From the NCBI GenBank assembly GCA_036522515.1, contig DATDFQ010000043.1:1-64000 (forward strand): DNA of 64,000 bases, read 5' to 3'. Position 1 is the first letter of the stretch, and every line of letters starts with the position of its first letter. Source of the DNA: Bacteroidota bacterium. Lineage in GTDB: Bacteria > Bacteroidota > Ignavibacteria > UBA10030 > SZUA-254. Of the stretch, positions 8,297 to 17,161 are shown one piece after another. The notes under the pieces were generated by a model. That model did not search any database. It had not been told where the DNA came from and worked only from the letters and a program-made list of their open reading frames with translations. A program made the translations under genes and the position numbers.

Positions 8297-8704
8297 ATGA
8301 GAACAATCTTAACTGCATTCTCGTTACTCCTCACCCTTTGGAGTGTTGCTCACTCCGAAATCATCAAGTCCACCTCCCTCCAGGCAAGCAGCGACGGCAT
8401 CAACATCACGATCCGCTGGGTGACGGAAGATGAATCGAACGTAGCCCGGTTTGAAATTGAGCGGCGGACCGACAACGACGACGCCTATGCGACCGTCGCC
8501 TCCCTCGATCCGAAAGGCCCTTCACTCTACGAGTATGTCGACCGCTCTGTCTTCAGAAAAACGGCGACAATCTACCATTACCGGGTGAAGGTGTACTTCT
8601 CGAACGGCGCGACGCCGGTCTATTCGATCGACCTCCCCGTTTCACACACCGTTTCCGGTGTCCGGAGGACGTGGGGAAGCATCAAGGCGATGTTCCGTTA
8701 TTGA
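8297..8704 (+). CDS. Small secreted protein with a fibronectin-III-like domain
   Basis: This is a 135-residue protein. Residues 1-20 form a signal peptide (MRTILTAFSLLLTLWSVAHS). The rest looks like one FN3-type beta-sandwich (ITIRWVTEDESNVARFEIERR and IYHYRVKVYFSNG). It ends in a basic/aromatic tail (RRTWGSIKAMFRY) that may be an export or anchoring tag, though that is inference. The ATG at 8297 is chosen over an upstream in-frame start at 8270 because the signal peptide begins there and the promoter lies just upstream. Function is unknown; it appears monocistronic, with its own promoter and terminator. Confidence 0.7.
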   Translation: MRTILTAFSLLLTLWSVAHSEIIKSTSLQASSDGINITIRWVTEDESNVARFEIERRTDNDDAYATVASLDPKGPSLYEYVDRSVFRKTATIYHYRVKVYFSNGATPVYSIDLPVSHTVSGVRRTWGSIKAMFRY

Positions 8705-8739
8705 AGAACCCTCCCACATGTCGGTGATTGTTTCGATCG

Positions 8740-8768
8740 AGAGCGAATTATCCGAGTCGCTCTTTTTT
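8740..8768 (+). terminator. Rho-independent terminator
   Basis: AGAGCGA (8740-8746) and TCGCTCT (8757-8763) form a stem followed by a run of six T. It ends the transcript of the small secreted-protein gene. Confidence 0.7.
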
Positions 8769-8793
8769 GTTTTTGTGAAGCTCCGGCCTCCTC

Positions 8794-9387
8794 ATGCGGC
8801 CTGACCGGAAACTGATTCTGGCTTCGCGCTCGCCCCGCCGGCAGCATCTCTTGCGGCAGATCGGATGGGAGTTCGAAGTGCGGGAGAGCGGAATCGACGA
8901 GGTCTTCCCTCCGGGCGCGGACCCGCGGGCGGCCGTCGCGTCACTTGCGGAACAAAAGGCATCGGCGGTCGCGCCCGCTTACGCGGACGCGATCATCCTC
9001 GGGGCGGACACTGTCGTGGTCATCGACGGCACGGTGCTTGGAAAGCCTGGGAGTCCGGAAGATGCGTCCCGGATGCTGCGGCTCCTCAGCGGGAAGACGC
9101 ATGAGGTGCTTACCGGATTCGCGCTTCTTGACAGGCCGACGAACAAGCGCGCGGCCGGCGTTGAGCTCACCCGGGTCACGTTCCGCACGCTCTCTGCGGA
9201 TGAAATCGGGGAGTACGTCTCTGCCGGTTCTCCGATGGACAAGGCGGGAGCGTACGGCATTCAGGATGATCGTGGAGCCGTGTTTGTGGAACGGGTGGAA
9301 GGATGTTTCTATAACGTTGTGGGCCTTCCGCTGACGCGGCTCTACGTCACCTTGCGGGATTTTCAGAAACAACTCGGGAACCTCTAG
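8794..9387 (+). CDS. maf: Maf-like nucleoside triphosphate pyrophosphatase
   Basis: This 197-residue house-cleaning pyrophosphatase hydrolyses non-canonical or uridine/thymidine triphosphates to monophosphates in the cytoplasm. Family motifs are present: [12 protein letters not shown] at residues 9-20, the conserved SVA-type region ([12 protein letters not shown]), [12 protein letters not shown] with the catalytic Asp, and [10 protein letters not shown] near residue 150. Length is normal. It lies 7 bp upstream of the B12-binding subunit gene, suggesting cotranscription without obvious functional linkage. Confidence 0.93.
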   Translation: MRPDRKLILASRSPRRQHLLRQIGWEFEVRESGIDEVFPPGADPRAAVASLAEQKASAVAPAYADAIILGADTVVVIDGTVLGKPGSPEDASRMLRLLSGKTHEVLTGFALLDRPTNKRAAGVELTRVTFRTLSADEIGEYVSAGSPMDKAGAYGIQDDRGAVFVERVEGCFYNVVGLPLTRLYVTLRDFQKQLGNL

Positions 9388-9394
9388 GGACTTC

Positions 9395-9802
9395 ATGGAA
9401 AAGAAAATCAGGATCTTGATCGCGAAGGTCGGCCTCGACGGCCATGACAGGGGAGCAAAAGTCATCGCGGCGGCGCTGCGTGACGCGGGAATGGAAGTGA
9501 TCTACACGGGCTTGCGGAAGAGCCCGGAGATGGTGGTCGAAGCGGCCCTGCAGGAGGATGTCGATGCGATCGGAGTGAGCCTTCTGAGCGGGGCGCACAT
9601 GACGATCATCCCGAGGATTCTGGCGTTGATGAAGCAGCACCAACTCGAGAACGTGCTCCTGTTCGGGGGCGGAATCATCCCCGACCAGGATATCAAGGAG
9701 TTGAAGCGGATGGGGGTGGGGGAACTCTTCACTCCGGGAGCCTCCACGATCGACATCATCGGCTACGTCAGGGAGTGGATGAAGGCGCACCGGCCCGCCT
9801 AG
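9395..9802 (+). CDS. Free-standing cobalamin-binding subunit of an acyl-CoA mutase
   Basis: This 135-residue Rossmann-like B12-binding domain corresponds to the C-terminal part of methylmalonyl-CoA mutase. The cobalt-ligand motif DGHDRG (DxHxxG) is at about residues 15-20, followed by SLLSGAHM and [11 protein letters not shown], which line the cobalamin tail pocket. It should pair with the large subunit that lacks this domain, encoded at 34438-36045, about 25 kb away, to isomerise (R)-methylmalonyl-CoA and succinyl-CoA or a related pair. It is immediately downstream of maf and convergent with the polymerase gene. Confidence 0.88.
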   Translation: MEKKIRILIAKVGLDGHDRGAKVIAAALRDAGMEVIYTGLRKSPEMVVEAALQEDVDAIGVSLLSGAHMTIIPRILALMKQHQLENVLLFGGGIIPDQDIKELKRMGVGELFTPGASTIDIIGYVREWMKAHRPA

Positions 9803-9816
9803 GGGGGGGCGGCGAC

Positions 9817-12237
9817 TCAGCTCTCGTCGAGCCAAATGGTGGGCCCGGAAGCGGGTGTTTCGGTTTCCTCGGCTTCTTTATCCTTTTCTCCGGACGGAAC
9901 AGGCTTCGTGAGTATCTCGATTCCCTCCGCCGAGAAGGGGAACAGGTCGTCAACCGAGAAGATCTTCCCGAAATCGGTCGAACTGAAGAAAAGGTCGAAT
10001 TTTTTCGAGAACTCGTCGAGGCGCCTCACGTAGTACCGGGTGTTTTCATCCGGGAAGTTCGGATCCCATTCTTCGGCGAGCTTCGCGTGCTCGAACCCCT
10101 TCGCGCGGAGGTCCTCACCCGTCAGATAGAACGAGACCTGATCCCCCCGTTTCCACCGGAGCCCGGAGTGGGCGGCGACTTCATAACTCGCAGCCCGGTT
10201 TCGCTTCCCGGCGGCAACCGCCGCGGTGTACTCTTCAAGGCTTTCCTTCAGCACTTCCGAGCGCGAAAAATCCTCCACCCTCATCTTATGGCCGGTGAGT
10301 TCGGCGTGGTACTTTCCGTAGAGCCGGTGGAGTCCGTCGATGTCCCGCCGGAGGAGGCACTCGATGCATCCCCGGAGATACCTCCGCCCGAACCGCTCCG
10401 CGCTCCTCGAATTCAGCGAAGACCCTTTGATCCGAACCCCCCCGTCCTGGCGGAGAAGCGCATAGTTCTTCTTTTTGTAGCTCAGGATCAGCGGGTACTT
10501 CCCGTTGATCGCCAGCCGGATCCGCCTGGGCAGCGGCCGCGCGATGTGGCCGATCAGCCGCTTGATACCGTCGTCGTCCCGCGCATCGGGAGGAGGGACG
10601 AAGAAGATCCCGTCCGTGTCGACCATGATCACCGTTCCCCCGAGCTCCGAGATCGCGGCGATCAGCTGGCGCAGGAGGCGCTGGCCGTTTTCCGTGACGC
10701 GATCCGCGGCGTCGGGGTCGCTGAACAGCGCGTGCGTGTATCCGAGGTATCCGTAGAACGAGTTAATGAGGATCTTGAAGGAGGATTGCATCGCGTCGAG
10801 CTTCGTCCTGAGCCCGGTTTCCCCTGCGGCCTCCATTTTCCGCTTTGTGTTGAGCCTCATCTCCGTGAGACGCTCGAGGAGGCGGTGGAACACGCCGAGG
10901 GGCTCCGACCGGGGCCCGATCCCGTCGGCAAGCATGAGGGAGGGGTAGAGCGACTCGATATCGGCATCGACAACCGGCCCCAGGATGCCCGTATGGAATA
11001 TGTCCGTGTAGCCCCCGCCGGTCTGGATTCCCGGAGCCGGCCTCGGCACGGAGTGTTTTTGCCGAACGTACTCCCTGAGTAGAAGAGACTCGATCTTGGC
11101 GGCAGAACCGATCCGGGCGACCGTCCCGTAATTGAACGGGATCATGCTCGACAGGTAAAAATAGGTCGGGGAAAGGAGCCCGGCAAGCAGACGGGTTTCG
11201 GTGACGTCGTCGAGGGCGTACCGCATGAGCGTCTCGGGTTCATGGTCCCAGGTCCATGAGATCCTGCCCGGCTCGACCAGGACGCGGCCTTCCCGCGCGA
11301 AGCCGAAATGCCGGGCCGCATATTTCAGCCCGTAGCTCTCGAGATTTCGTTTCGAAACGTCGTAGGCCTGGACGAGGAGCCAGGTGTCGATAATGTGGCG
11401 CCCGGCGATCTCCCAGGAGACGTACTCCACCGCCCGCTCGGCGAACGCGGTGCGCGAATCGTACGAACGGACCGGCGTGCCGTCCCGTCCGATCGCACAC
11501 TCGATCCCGTGGAGCTTGCACCTCGCCACGATGTAGTGCAGGTCGAAGTTGTAGATATTGTGCCCCTCGATCACGTCCGGGTCCATCCTGCGAATCAGGT
11601 CGATCATTTCTTTGAGGAGTTCCTTCTCCGATTTGTTCCTCCCGCCCAGCACCGTTTCCCAACCCCGGTTGTCGGAAAGGGCGATCAGGATGATCCGGTC
11701 TTCGAGGCGGGCAGGGTTGCTGAATTGCGAGCCGCGGCTCGAATACGTTTCGATGTCGAGTTGCAACCGGTGGAGCTCGTCGAATTCCATGCCTTTGAAA
11801 AGCGTCATGCCCGATTGCATCAGGAATTGCGACACGGGGTCCGGACGGAGGTGGAGGGAGGGGAGGTCCGCGTACGATGCGATGGCGGTGCCCGATCGCT
11901 GGTTGGAACGCATGATAAGATGGTTGACCGCCTCCCACATTTCGGACCAGCGGGTGAAGGCGCAGATGTGCTGGTAGTCGTTGTGGCCGTCGAGCCGCTT
12001 GATCCAGTGCTTGCGGGAGAACCCCTCCAGAAGGGAGGAATCCGTCAGGAAGAAAAAGGGATAGAATTCCAATTCCTTCCGGACCACTTCGCCCGCCCGG
12101 CGCTGGTAGACCCGCATCGTGCCCTCGCCGGAATGCTGGATCGCCAGAATCCCCTCTTCGGAGTTCTGGCCGAACAGGACCGGATCGTACGCCGGCGGCG
12201 CGTTACTTTTTGCGGCTGCGCTCGAGGAACGGCTCAA
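9817..12237 (-). CDS. Family B DNA polymerase with 3'-5' exonuclease
   Basis: This 806-residue polymerase has an N-terminal proofreading domain: Exo I LDIETYS (D161/E163), Exo [10 protein letters not shown] (about 225-232) and Exo III YALDD (340-344). It is followed by polymerase motif [11 protein letters not shown] (424-433), motif [13 protein letters not shown] (488-499) and motif C VDTDG (539-543). All metal-binding Asp residues are present; motif C has Gly where DTDS is usual. A short acidic tail follows the thumb. It may serve in repair or translesion synthesis, as bacterial Pol II does. The start is uncertain: the TTG at 12237 overlaps the slipin gene by 35 bp, and the next ATG would remove about 40 residues. 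Confidence 0.88.
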   Translation of the reverse strand: MSRSSSAAAKSNAPPAYDPVLFGQNSEEGILAIQHSGEGTMRVYQRRAGEVVRKELEFYPFFFLTDSSLLEGFSRKHWIKRLDGHNDYQHICAFTRWSEMWEAVNHLIMRSNQRSGTAIASYADLPSLHLRPDPVSQFLMQSGMTLFKGMEFDELHRLQLDIETYSSRGSQFSNPARLEDRIILIALSDNRGWETVLGGRNKSEKELLKEMIDLIRRMDPDVIEGHNIYNFDLHYIVARCKLHGIECAIGRDGTPVRSYDSRTAFAERAVEYVSWEIAGRHIIDTWLLVQAYDVSKRNLESYGLKYAARHFGFAREGRVLVEPGRISWTWDHEPETLMRYALDDVTETRLLAGLLSPTYFYLSSMIPFNYGTVARIGSAAKIESLLLREYVRQKHSVPRPAPGIQTGGGYTDIFHTGILGPVVDADIESLYPSLMLADGIGPRSEPLGVFHRLLERLTEMRLNTKRKMEAAGETGLRTKLDAMQSSFKILINSFYGYLGYTHALFSDPDAADRVTENGQRLLRQLIAAISELGGTVIMVDTDGIFFVPPPDARDDDGIKRLIGHIARPLPRRIRLAINGKYPLILSYKKKNYALLRQDGGVRIKGSSLNSRSAERFGRRYLRGCIECLLRRDIDGLHRLYGKYHAELTGHKMRVEDFSRSEVLKESLEEYTAAVAAGKRNRAASYEVAAHSGLRWKRGDQVSFYLTGEDLRAKGFEHAKLAEEWDPNFPDENTRYYVRRLDEFSKKFDLFFSSTDFGKIFSVDDLFPFSAEGIEILTKPVPSGEKDKEAEETETPASGPTIWLDES

Positions 12238-12964
12238 GAATATCGATCGGAACGGGGAAGAGGATGGTTGAATTCTTGTCGACGGCGACCTCCGTCAGCG
12301 TCTGCAGAAACCGCAATTGGAGCGAGACGGGGTTCATCGAGATGATATTCGCAGCCTCCAGGAGCTTCTGGCTTGCCTGGAACTCGCCCTCGGCGTGCAC
12401 GACCTTCGCGCGGCGCTCGCGTTCGGCCTCCGCCTGTTTCGCCATGGCTCGCTGCATCTCGATTGGGAGATCGATTTGTTTTACTTCGACATTGGAGACC
12501 TTGATTCCCCAGGGCTCCGCGTGCTCATCGATGATCTGCTGGAGCTTGGCGTTGATCTTGTCGCGTTGCGCGAGCAGCTCGTCCATTTCCGACTGCCCCA
12601 GCACGCTCCTGAGGGTGGTCTGGGAGAGTTGCGAGGTCGCGAAGAGGAAGTTTTCCACCTCCACGATCGCTTTTTCCGGGTGTACGACCCTGAAGTAGAT
12701 GACGGCGTTTACTTTGATGGAGACGTTGTCGCGCGTGATGACGTCCTGCGTGGGGACGTCGAGCACCACCGTCCGGAGGCTCACCTTGACGATCCTGTCG
12801 ACGATCGGGATGAGGAAGATCACCCCGGGACCCTTCGCGGCGATGAGTCTTCCGAGGCGGAAGATGACCCCCCGCTCGTATTCCCGCAAGACGCGAATCG
12901 AATTGCTGAGGACGATGACCGCAAAAATCACGAGGATGACCGAGCCGATCGGAATCATTTCCAT
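12203..12964 (-). CDS. Slipin (stomatin/SPFH-band 7 protein)
   Basis: This 253-residue membrane scaffold has an N-terminal hydrophobic hairpin ([19 protein letters not shown]). The SPFH domain follows ([52 protein letters not shown]) and then a helical, Glu/Ala/Arg-rich C-terminal segment ([18 protein letters not shown]). It assembles membrane microdomains. Its neighbour upstream on the same strand is the NfeD protease gene, the standard slipin partner (STOPP operon type), which cleaves slipin C-termini in characterised homologues. The 3' end overlaps the predicted polymerase start. Confidence 0.93.
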   Translation of the reverse strand: MEMIPIGSVILVIFAVIVLSNSIRVLREYERGVIFRLGRLIAAKGPGVIFLIPIVDRIVKVSLRTVVLDVPTQDVITRDNVSIKVNAVIYFRVVHPEKAIVEVENFLFATSQLSQTTLRSVLGQSEMDELLAQRDKINAKLQQIIDEHAEPWGIKVSNVEVKQIDLPIEMQRAMAKQAEAERERRAKVVHAEGEFQASQKLLEAANIISMNPVSLQLRFLQTLTEVAVDKNSTILFPVPIDILEPFLERSRKK

Positions 12965-12985
12965 GGAACCCTCCGGGTCTGAACG

Positions 12986-14338
12986 TTAAACACGTTGACG
13001 GATTTTTAATCGCAGGTTTTCCACCTCCGCGACAATGACGGCGGTGCCTTTGTGAATCGTCCCGTCGAGGCTTGTCGCGTTCCAGATCTCGCCGTGCACC
13101 TTGATCCGGCCGTCCGGATTCAGTTCCGTCAACGCTTCCCCGGTCTCCCCGACGATCCCCTGGGCCCCGGTCTGGGGTTTCCGCCGTTGCGCCCTGATCC
13201 CCATCCCGATGGCAAACAGAAAGAAGGCCGAGGTGACCAGGACAGACGCCAGTATGACCTGCCAGGAGAGGGAGACGACATCGAGGGGTGAGCCGCTTCG
13301 AAAGAGCATGATGGAACCGAGCAGGAGCGATGCGATCCCCCCGGCGGTCAGGAGCCCGTGGCTGGGCACTTTGAGTTCGATGACGAAGAGCACGATCGAA
13401 AACAGGATGAGCGCGAGGCCCGCATAATTCACCGGCAACGTGTGGAGCGAGTAGAAGGCGAGGACGAGCGAAATGAATCCGACGATTCCGGGGAGGATCG
13501 CCCCGGGATTGTAGAGCTCGAAGAGGAGGCCGTAGAATCCGAGCATCATGAATAAATAGGCGATATTCGGATCGCTCAGGATGCCGAGGAGCCGTTGCTG
13601 AAACGACTTTTCGACGACGACGACCGCCGCATTCCGGGTGCTGAGGACACGGCTCCCGGCCGCGGTTTGAACCGTTCTCCCGTCGATCCTTTCGAGGAGC
13701 TCCCGCGTGGAAGAGGCGATCGTGTCGATGACATCCTGCCGGAGGGCCTCCGTTTCCGTGATGGAGAGGCTGTGCCGGACCGCGTCTTCCGCCCACCGGA
13801 CGTTCCGGTGGCGTTTCTCGCTGATCGACCTGATGAAGGCCGCGGCATCGTTCGTCACCTTCGACGCCATCACAGAATCCATCTGCTCTCCGAGCGACAC
13901 CGGGTGCGCGGCGCCGATGTTCGTGCCGGGGGCCATGACCGCCAGATTGGCCGCGAGAGTGACGAAGACGCCGGCCGAGGCCGCCTGCGAGCCCTGCGGC
14001 GACACATAGACTACCACTGGAACGGCGGAGGTGAGGAAGTCGGAGACAATCTCCCGCGTCGACGCCAGGAGTCCGCCGGGGGTGTTGAGCTGGACGACGA
14101 GGCACTCGGCCCCGGCGCCGGATGCGCGCTGAAGTTCCTCATGGAGATAATCGGCGGAGGCCGGGTTGATCGCGCCGTCCAACGTCACGACGAAGACCTT
14201 CCCCGATTGTCCGGAAACAGCAAGCGTCCAGAGAATTGTCAAGCAAACATGGATGGGAATGCGCCGAGCCTGAGACCGGATCCGCCTGGGCGGGATGCCG
14301 CTTCGTGGGGCCGCGCACGCCGGGCCTGGGGCGTTCAT
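12986..14338 (-). CDS. NfeD-family membrane serine protease (ClpP-class)
   Basis: This protein of about 450 residues has a basic N-terminus and signal/anchor. A ClpP-like periplasmic protease domain follows, with catalytic S121 (QAASAGVFV) and K160 (VMASKVTND), the Ser-Lys dyad of 1510-type proteases. About five membrane helices lie between residues 240 and 375, then a C-terminal OB-fold NfeD domain (GEALTELNPDGRIKVHGE). It probably trims the slipin encoded 21 bp downstream. A longer frame to 14425 translates the tRNA-Ser gene and is rejected; ATG 14338 is used. Confidence 0.9.
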   Translation of the reverse strand: MNAPGPACAAPRSGIPPRRIRSQARRIPIHVCLTILWTLAVSGQSGKVFVVTLDGAINPASADYLHEELQRASGAGAECLVVQLNTPGGLLASTREIVSDFLTSAVPVVVYVSPQGSQAASAGVFVTLAANLAVMAPGTNIGAAHPVSLGEQMDSVMASKVTNDAAAFIRSISEKRHRNVRWAEDAVRHSLSITETEALRQDVIDTIASSTRELLERIDGRTVQTAAGSRVLSTRNAAVVVVEKSFQQRLLGILSDPNIAYLFMMLGFYGLLFELYNPGAILPGIVGFISLVLAFYSLHTLPVNYAGLALILFSIVLFVIELKVPSHGLLTAGGIASLLLGSIMLFRSGSPLDVVSLSWQVILASVLVTSAFFLFAIGMGIRAQRRKPQTGAQGIVGETGEALTELNPDGRIKVHGEIWNATSLDGTIHKGTAVIVAEVENLRLKIRQRV

Positions 14339-14344
14339 AACGAG

Positions 14345-14431
14345 CGGAAAGGGAGAGATTCGAACTCTCGGTACCCTTTCAGGTACACACGCTTTCCAGG
14401 CGTGCCAGTTAAACCGCTCCTGCACCTTTCC
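14345..14431 (-). tRNA. tRNA-Ser (anticodon GGA)
   Basis: The acceptor GGAAAGG pairs with CCTTTCC, with discriminator G. The anticodon stem CACGC/GCGTG encloses CTGGAAA (anticodon GGA). There is a long class II variable arm (TGTACC-TGAAA-GGGTACC) and the T arm GAGAG-TTCGAAT-CTCTC. CCA is not encoded. It lies 6 bp upstream of the nfeD start. Confidence 0.95.
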
Positions 14432-14477
14432 GGGATTGGTACGACGGAGAAAATATACACTAAAATCAGGTGAAAGT

Positions 14478-14520
14478 AAAAAAGCAAAACGCCCAGGTCG
14501 GGGGCTTGCCTGAGCGTTTG
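14478..14520 (-). terminator. Rho-independent terminator of the candidate small RNA
   Basis: On the minus strand AAACGCTCAGG and CCTGGGCGTTT form a stem around a GC-rich loop, followed after a few bases by T6 (14483-14478). Confidence 0.7.
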
Positions 14521-14587
14521 CATTACATTCTGCCAGTGTTGATAGGGACTGAACACCGGCAGGTGTAAAGATGGATCTATTTTACGT
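14478..14587 (-). ncRNA. Candidate small structured RNA (~110 nt), unassigned family
   Basis: A near-perfect minus-strand promoter (14595-14623) precedes a ~110-nt stretch that ends at a strong intrinsic terminator (14478-14520), with no open frame of note. The interior can fold into a long hairpin: an 11-bp stem CTGCCGGTGTT/AACACTGGCAG with one G-U pair, extended by TTACA/TGTAA across a small internal loop. It does not match SRP RNA, 6S RNA, tmRNA or RNase P as I know them. It could also be a leader upstream of tRNA-Ser, but the terminator lies before the tRNA. Confidence 0.5.
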
Positions 14588-14594
14588 ACCGTTA

Positions 14595-14623
14595 ATTGTA
14601 CTGATTCCACCCGAAACTGTCAA
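14595..14623 (-). promoter_or_regulatory. Strong sigma-70-type promoter of the candidate small RNA
   Basis: The minus strand reads TTGACA (14623-14618), a 17-bp spacer and TACAAT (14600-14595). It is one of the best matches to the sigma-70 consensus in the window, and no protein-coding gene begins downstream of it before the terminator. Confidence 0.7.
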
Positions 14624-14760
14624 GGAATTAATTATTAGAAGTTTCTAATAGAAGGCGGGAACAGCGGTTCGTCCCGGGCGAGGCCCGGACTGAGCACGCT
14701 TGGGGAGCCGCGCGAAGAAACGCCCGGGTGGTGGCCAGGTTCAGTTCCCTCTTTGATTCA

Positions 14761-14822
14761 CGCGACCTGAAGGTCGCGCCTACCGATGCCTCGGACTTGG
14801 TAGGCGCAGCCTTCAGGCTGCG
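14761..14822. repeat. Paired REP-like palindromic units (family A)
   Basis: Two head-to-head units lie at 14761-14786 and 14791-14822. Each contains a self-complementary core (GCGACCTGAAGGTCGC or GCAGCCTTCAGGCTGC) flanked by GGTAGGCGC. Related units are at 26642, 43623-43689 and 54141, always between genes. Confidence 0.8.
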
Positions 14823-14869
14823 TTTGGTTCGGCAGTTGAAATTGAGTCACTACGAATGCCTGAGGCCGT

Positions 14870-14898
14870 TTGATTTTAAAGAAACTTAGTTCTATATT
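14870..14898 (+). promoter_or_regulatory. Promoter of the surface-protein operon
   Basis: TTGATT (14870-14875), a 17-bp spacer and TATATT (14893-14898), about 45 bp before the first gene. It is the only promoter I recognise ahead of the seven-gene cluster. Confidence 0.6.
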
Positions 14899-14949
14899 GT
14901 TGGCCAATCTTCGGCTCTCTTCTCGATACGTTCTACTCTGGTATGTAAT

Positions 14950-17151
14950 TTGAATCTGAAAGCCCCCGGACTTTTACTTCGTCCCCTCATTGCGTTTATT
15001 CTTCTCTGGTTGTCCTCAGTTGCCGCGGGTGAGCCCGACGGCTTTCAAAAGACGACGGAGCTCATCGACCGGAAATACACGAGTGTCGGAAACATCGGCA
15101 TGACGGTGACGAACTTCGGCACCATCGGGACCCGCAACGCCTTCTGGCCGAAACAACCGTCGTGCGAATATCCGCGCGGTTCGCGCATCGAGCATATCTA
15201 CCAGGGGGGGCTGTGGGTGGGCGGAGTGGTCAGGACGGTTGACCCGGGAAATCCGAGAAACGGCCAGATTCTGGTATCGACTGGCTCCACAGACCGCGCG
15301 TCGACTTCATCGGTGAGCGGCGGCGACTACGAATTCAACCCGGAGATTTCGGATTCGATCATGGAGCTCTCCGCACTCTCGGACGATCGGCCGGCCACTT
15401 CCCAGTTCTCGCCCCTCGCGGTCAGCCACCAGGATTTCATCTGCGACTATACCGACATGTTTACACGCTCTCCCTCGACCGGCGATTCGATTCTGAATCA
15501 CAATCCGCTCGGGCTGAGGGTCCATCAGGAAAGCTACTCGTGGAATTTCCCCTTCGCCGATTTCTTCGTCATCCTCCGGTATCAGATCTACAATGCCGGC
15601 GCTGATACGCTCGATTCCGTCTATGTCGGCCTCTGGGACAACGCAGTCGTGCGCAACACAAACTATGTGCAACCGAGGACGGTCGGCTACTTCGACGTCA
15701 CCGGCCAGGGGTATGATTCGGTCCAGAGGATGGCGTATTCGTTCGACTTCAACGGCGCACCGGGAGGCCCCCCGGCCGACAGCTACGTGGGGGTGAAGCT
15801 CCTGGGAACGACGCCGTTTCCCTCGCATGTCGATTCGATCGGTAACCTTCGCGCCCATACGTACTACAACGCATGGCAATTCCGGTTGAGCAGCGGGGAT
15901 AATATCTATCTCTCTCCGACCGACGATTACAATTCGGACCGGTACCTGAGCAGGTATAGCCGGATGACGCAGACGATGCCCCAGGACCATATCGACCCGC
16001 TTCGCATCCTCCCGAAGAACGTGACGTACCTTCTTTCGACCGGCCCCTTCTCGCGTTTGAACCCGGGGGATTCCGTGGAAGTCGTCTTCGCGGTGGTCTG
16101 CGCAAAGAAGTTCGGGACAAATCCCGCGAGCCAGGACACGAGACTGCAGCGGCAAAACCTCTACACCAACTCAGGGTGGGCGCAACAGTCGTACCAGGGG
16201 GAAGACATCAACGGAAACGACAGCCTCGACCCCGGCGAGGACATCGCCGGCCGCGATTCTGTCCTCGGTTTGCAATATCTCCCGGACGGGAAAATCACCC
16301 GGTACCTTCTGCCGACCCCGCCCCGCCGTCCGAAAGTCCGGACGGAAGTCACCAACGAGAGCGTGATTGTCTACTGGGACAAGTCATCGTCCGAAGAATC
16401 GGTCGATCCGATCCTCGGCAGAAAGGACTTCGAGGGCTACCGGATCTACCGCTCCAATACCGGAGACGATTTTCAGAACCACGAAGACTTCACGGTCAAT
16501 CTTGCGCTCGTCGGCGAGTTCGACCGGAGCGACGATCATGTGGGATATAACACCGGGTTCGGAAAAATCCTCCTCGACACCGCGAAGGTATTCGCCGGAG
16601 ACACGGTACGGTACTGGTACCGCTTCCCGCCCAAGGGCGTGAACGTCGAACACCTGAACGGCTGGCAATACATTTACGCCGTGTCCGCGTTCGACCAGGG
16701 AGATTCCCTGAACAACGTTCCGAGCCTCGAGAGCGCAAGAATCCTCCACCGTGTGATACCGGGGACCCTCCCCACATCGGATGCCGGGGCCGAAATCGGG
16801 GTCTACCCGAATCCGTACTACGTCAACGCCTACTGGGACGGAGGCCGGGAACGGCAGCGCAAGATCTATTTCTATAATCTTCCGGCGCGTTGCGAGATCA
16901 CCGTGTACACCCTCGCCGGAGATGTCGTGACGGTCCTCGAGCACGACGCCGCGACGAACAGCGGGGACCAGATCGGCTGGTTCAGTCAATTTGGCGACCC
17001 GACGACGCAGGCGCAGTTCGCGGGCGGCGAGCATGCCTGGGACCTCATCACGAGGTACGACCAGGCGGTCGCCACCGGCCTCTATCTGTTCACGGTCCGT
17101 GACGACGGGACAGGGCAGGTCAAGCGGGGAAAGTTCATGGTTGTCAAGTGA
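14950..17151 (+). CDS. Large secreted protein with a T9SS-like C-terminal sorting region
   Basis: This 733-residue protein is of unknown function. Residues 1-27 form a signal peptide (LIAFILLWLSSVAAG). The middle holds beta-rich segments, including an FN3-like stretch (TEVTNESVIVYWDKSSSEES, about 455-560). The last ~110 residues (GVYPNPYYVNAYWDGG...ITVYTLAGDVV...GLYLFTVRDDGTGQVKRGKFMVVK) resemble the type A sorting/FlgD-like Ig domain of T9SS cargo. It opens a tightly packed operon of surface proteins and probably sits on, or is released from, the outer membrane. The start is a TTG at 14950; no ATG precedes the signal peptide in frame. Confidence 0.7.
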   Translation: MNLKAPGLLLRPLIAFILLWLSSVAAGEPDGFQKTTELIDRKYTSVGNIGMTVTNFGTIGTRNAFWPKQPSCEYPRGSRIEHIYQGGLWVGGVVRTVDPGNPRNGQILVSTGSTDRASTSSVSGGDYEFNPEISDSIMELSALSDDRPATSQFSPLAVSHQDFICDYTDMFTRSPSTGDSILNHNPLGLRVHQESYSWNFPFADFFVILRYQIYNAGADTLDSVYVGLWDNAVVRNTNYVQPRTVGYFDVTGQGYDSVQRMAYSFDFNGAPGGPPADSYVGVKLLGTTPFPSHVDSIGNLRAHTYYNAWQFRLSSGDNIYLSPTDDYNSDRYLSRYSRMTQTMPQDHIDPLRILPKNVTYLLSTGPFSRLNPGDSVEVVFAVVCAKKFGTNPASQDTRLQRQNLYTNSGWAQQSYQGEDINGNDSLDPGEDIAGRDSVLGLQYLPDGKITRYLLPTPPRRPKVRTEVTNESVIVYWDKSSSEESVDPILGRKDFEGYRIYRSNTGDDFQNHEDFTVNLALVGEFDRSDDHVGYNTGFGKILLDTAKVFAGDTVRYWYRFPPKGVNVEHLNGWQYIYAVSAFDQGDSLNNVPSLESARILHRVIPGTLPTSDAGAEIGVYPNPYYVNAYWDGGRERQRKIYFYNLPARCEITVYTLAGDVVTVLEHDAATNSGDQIGWFSQFGDPTTQAQFAGGEHAWDLITRYDQAVATGLYLFTVRDDGTGQVKRGKFMVVK

Positions 17152-17161
17152 CCGCCTGCCG

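Noticed and set aside
14339..14425. N-terminal extension of the NfeD gene
   Set aside because: The extra residues are the translation of the tRNA-Ser(GGA) gene on the same strand.
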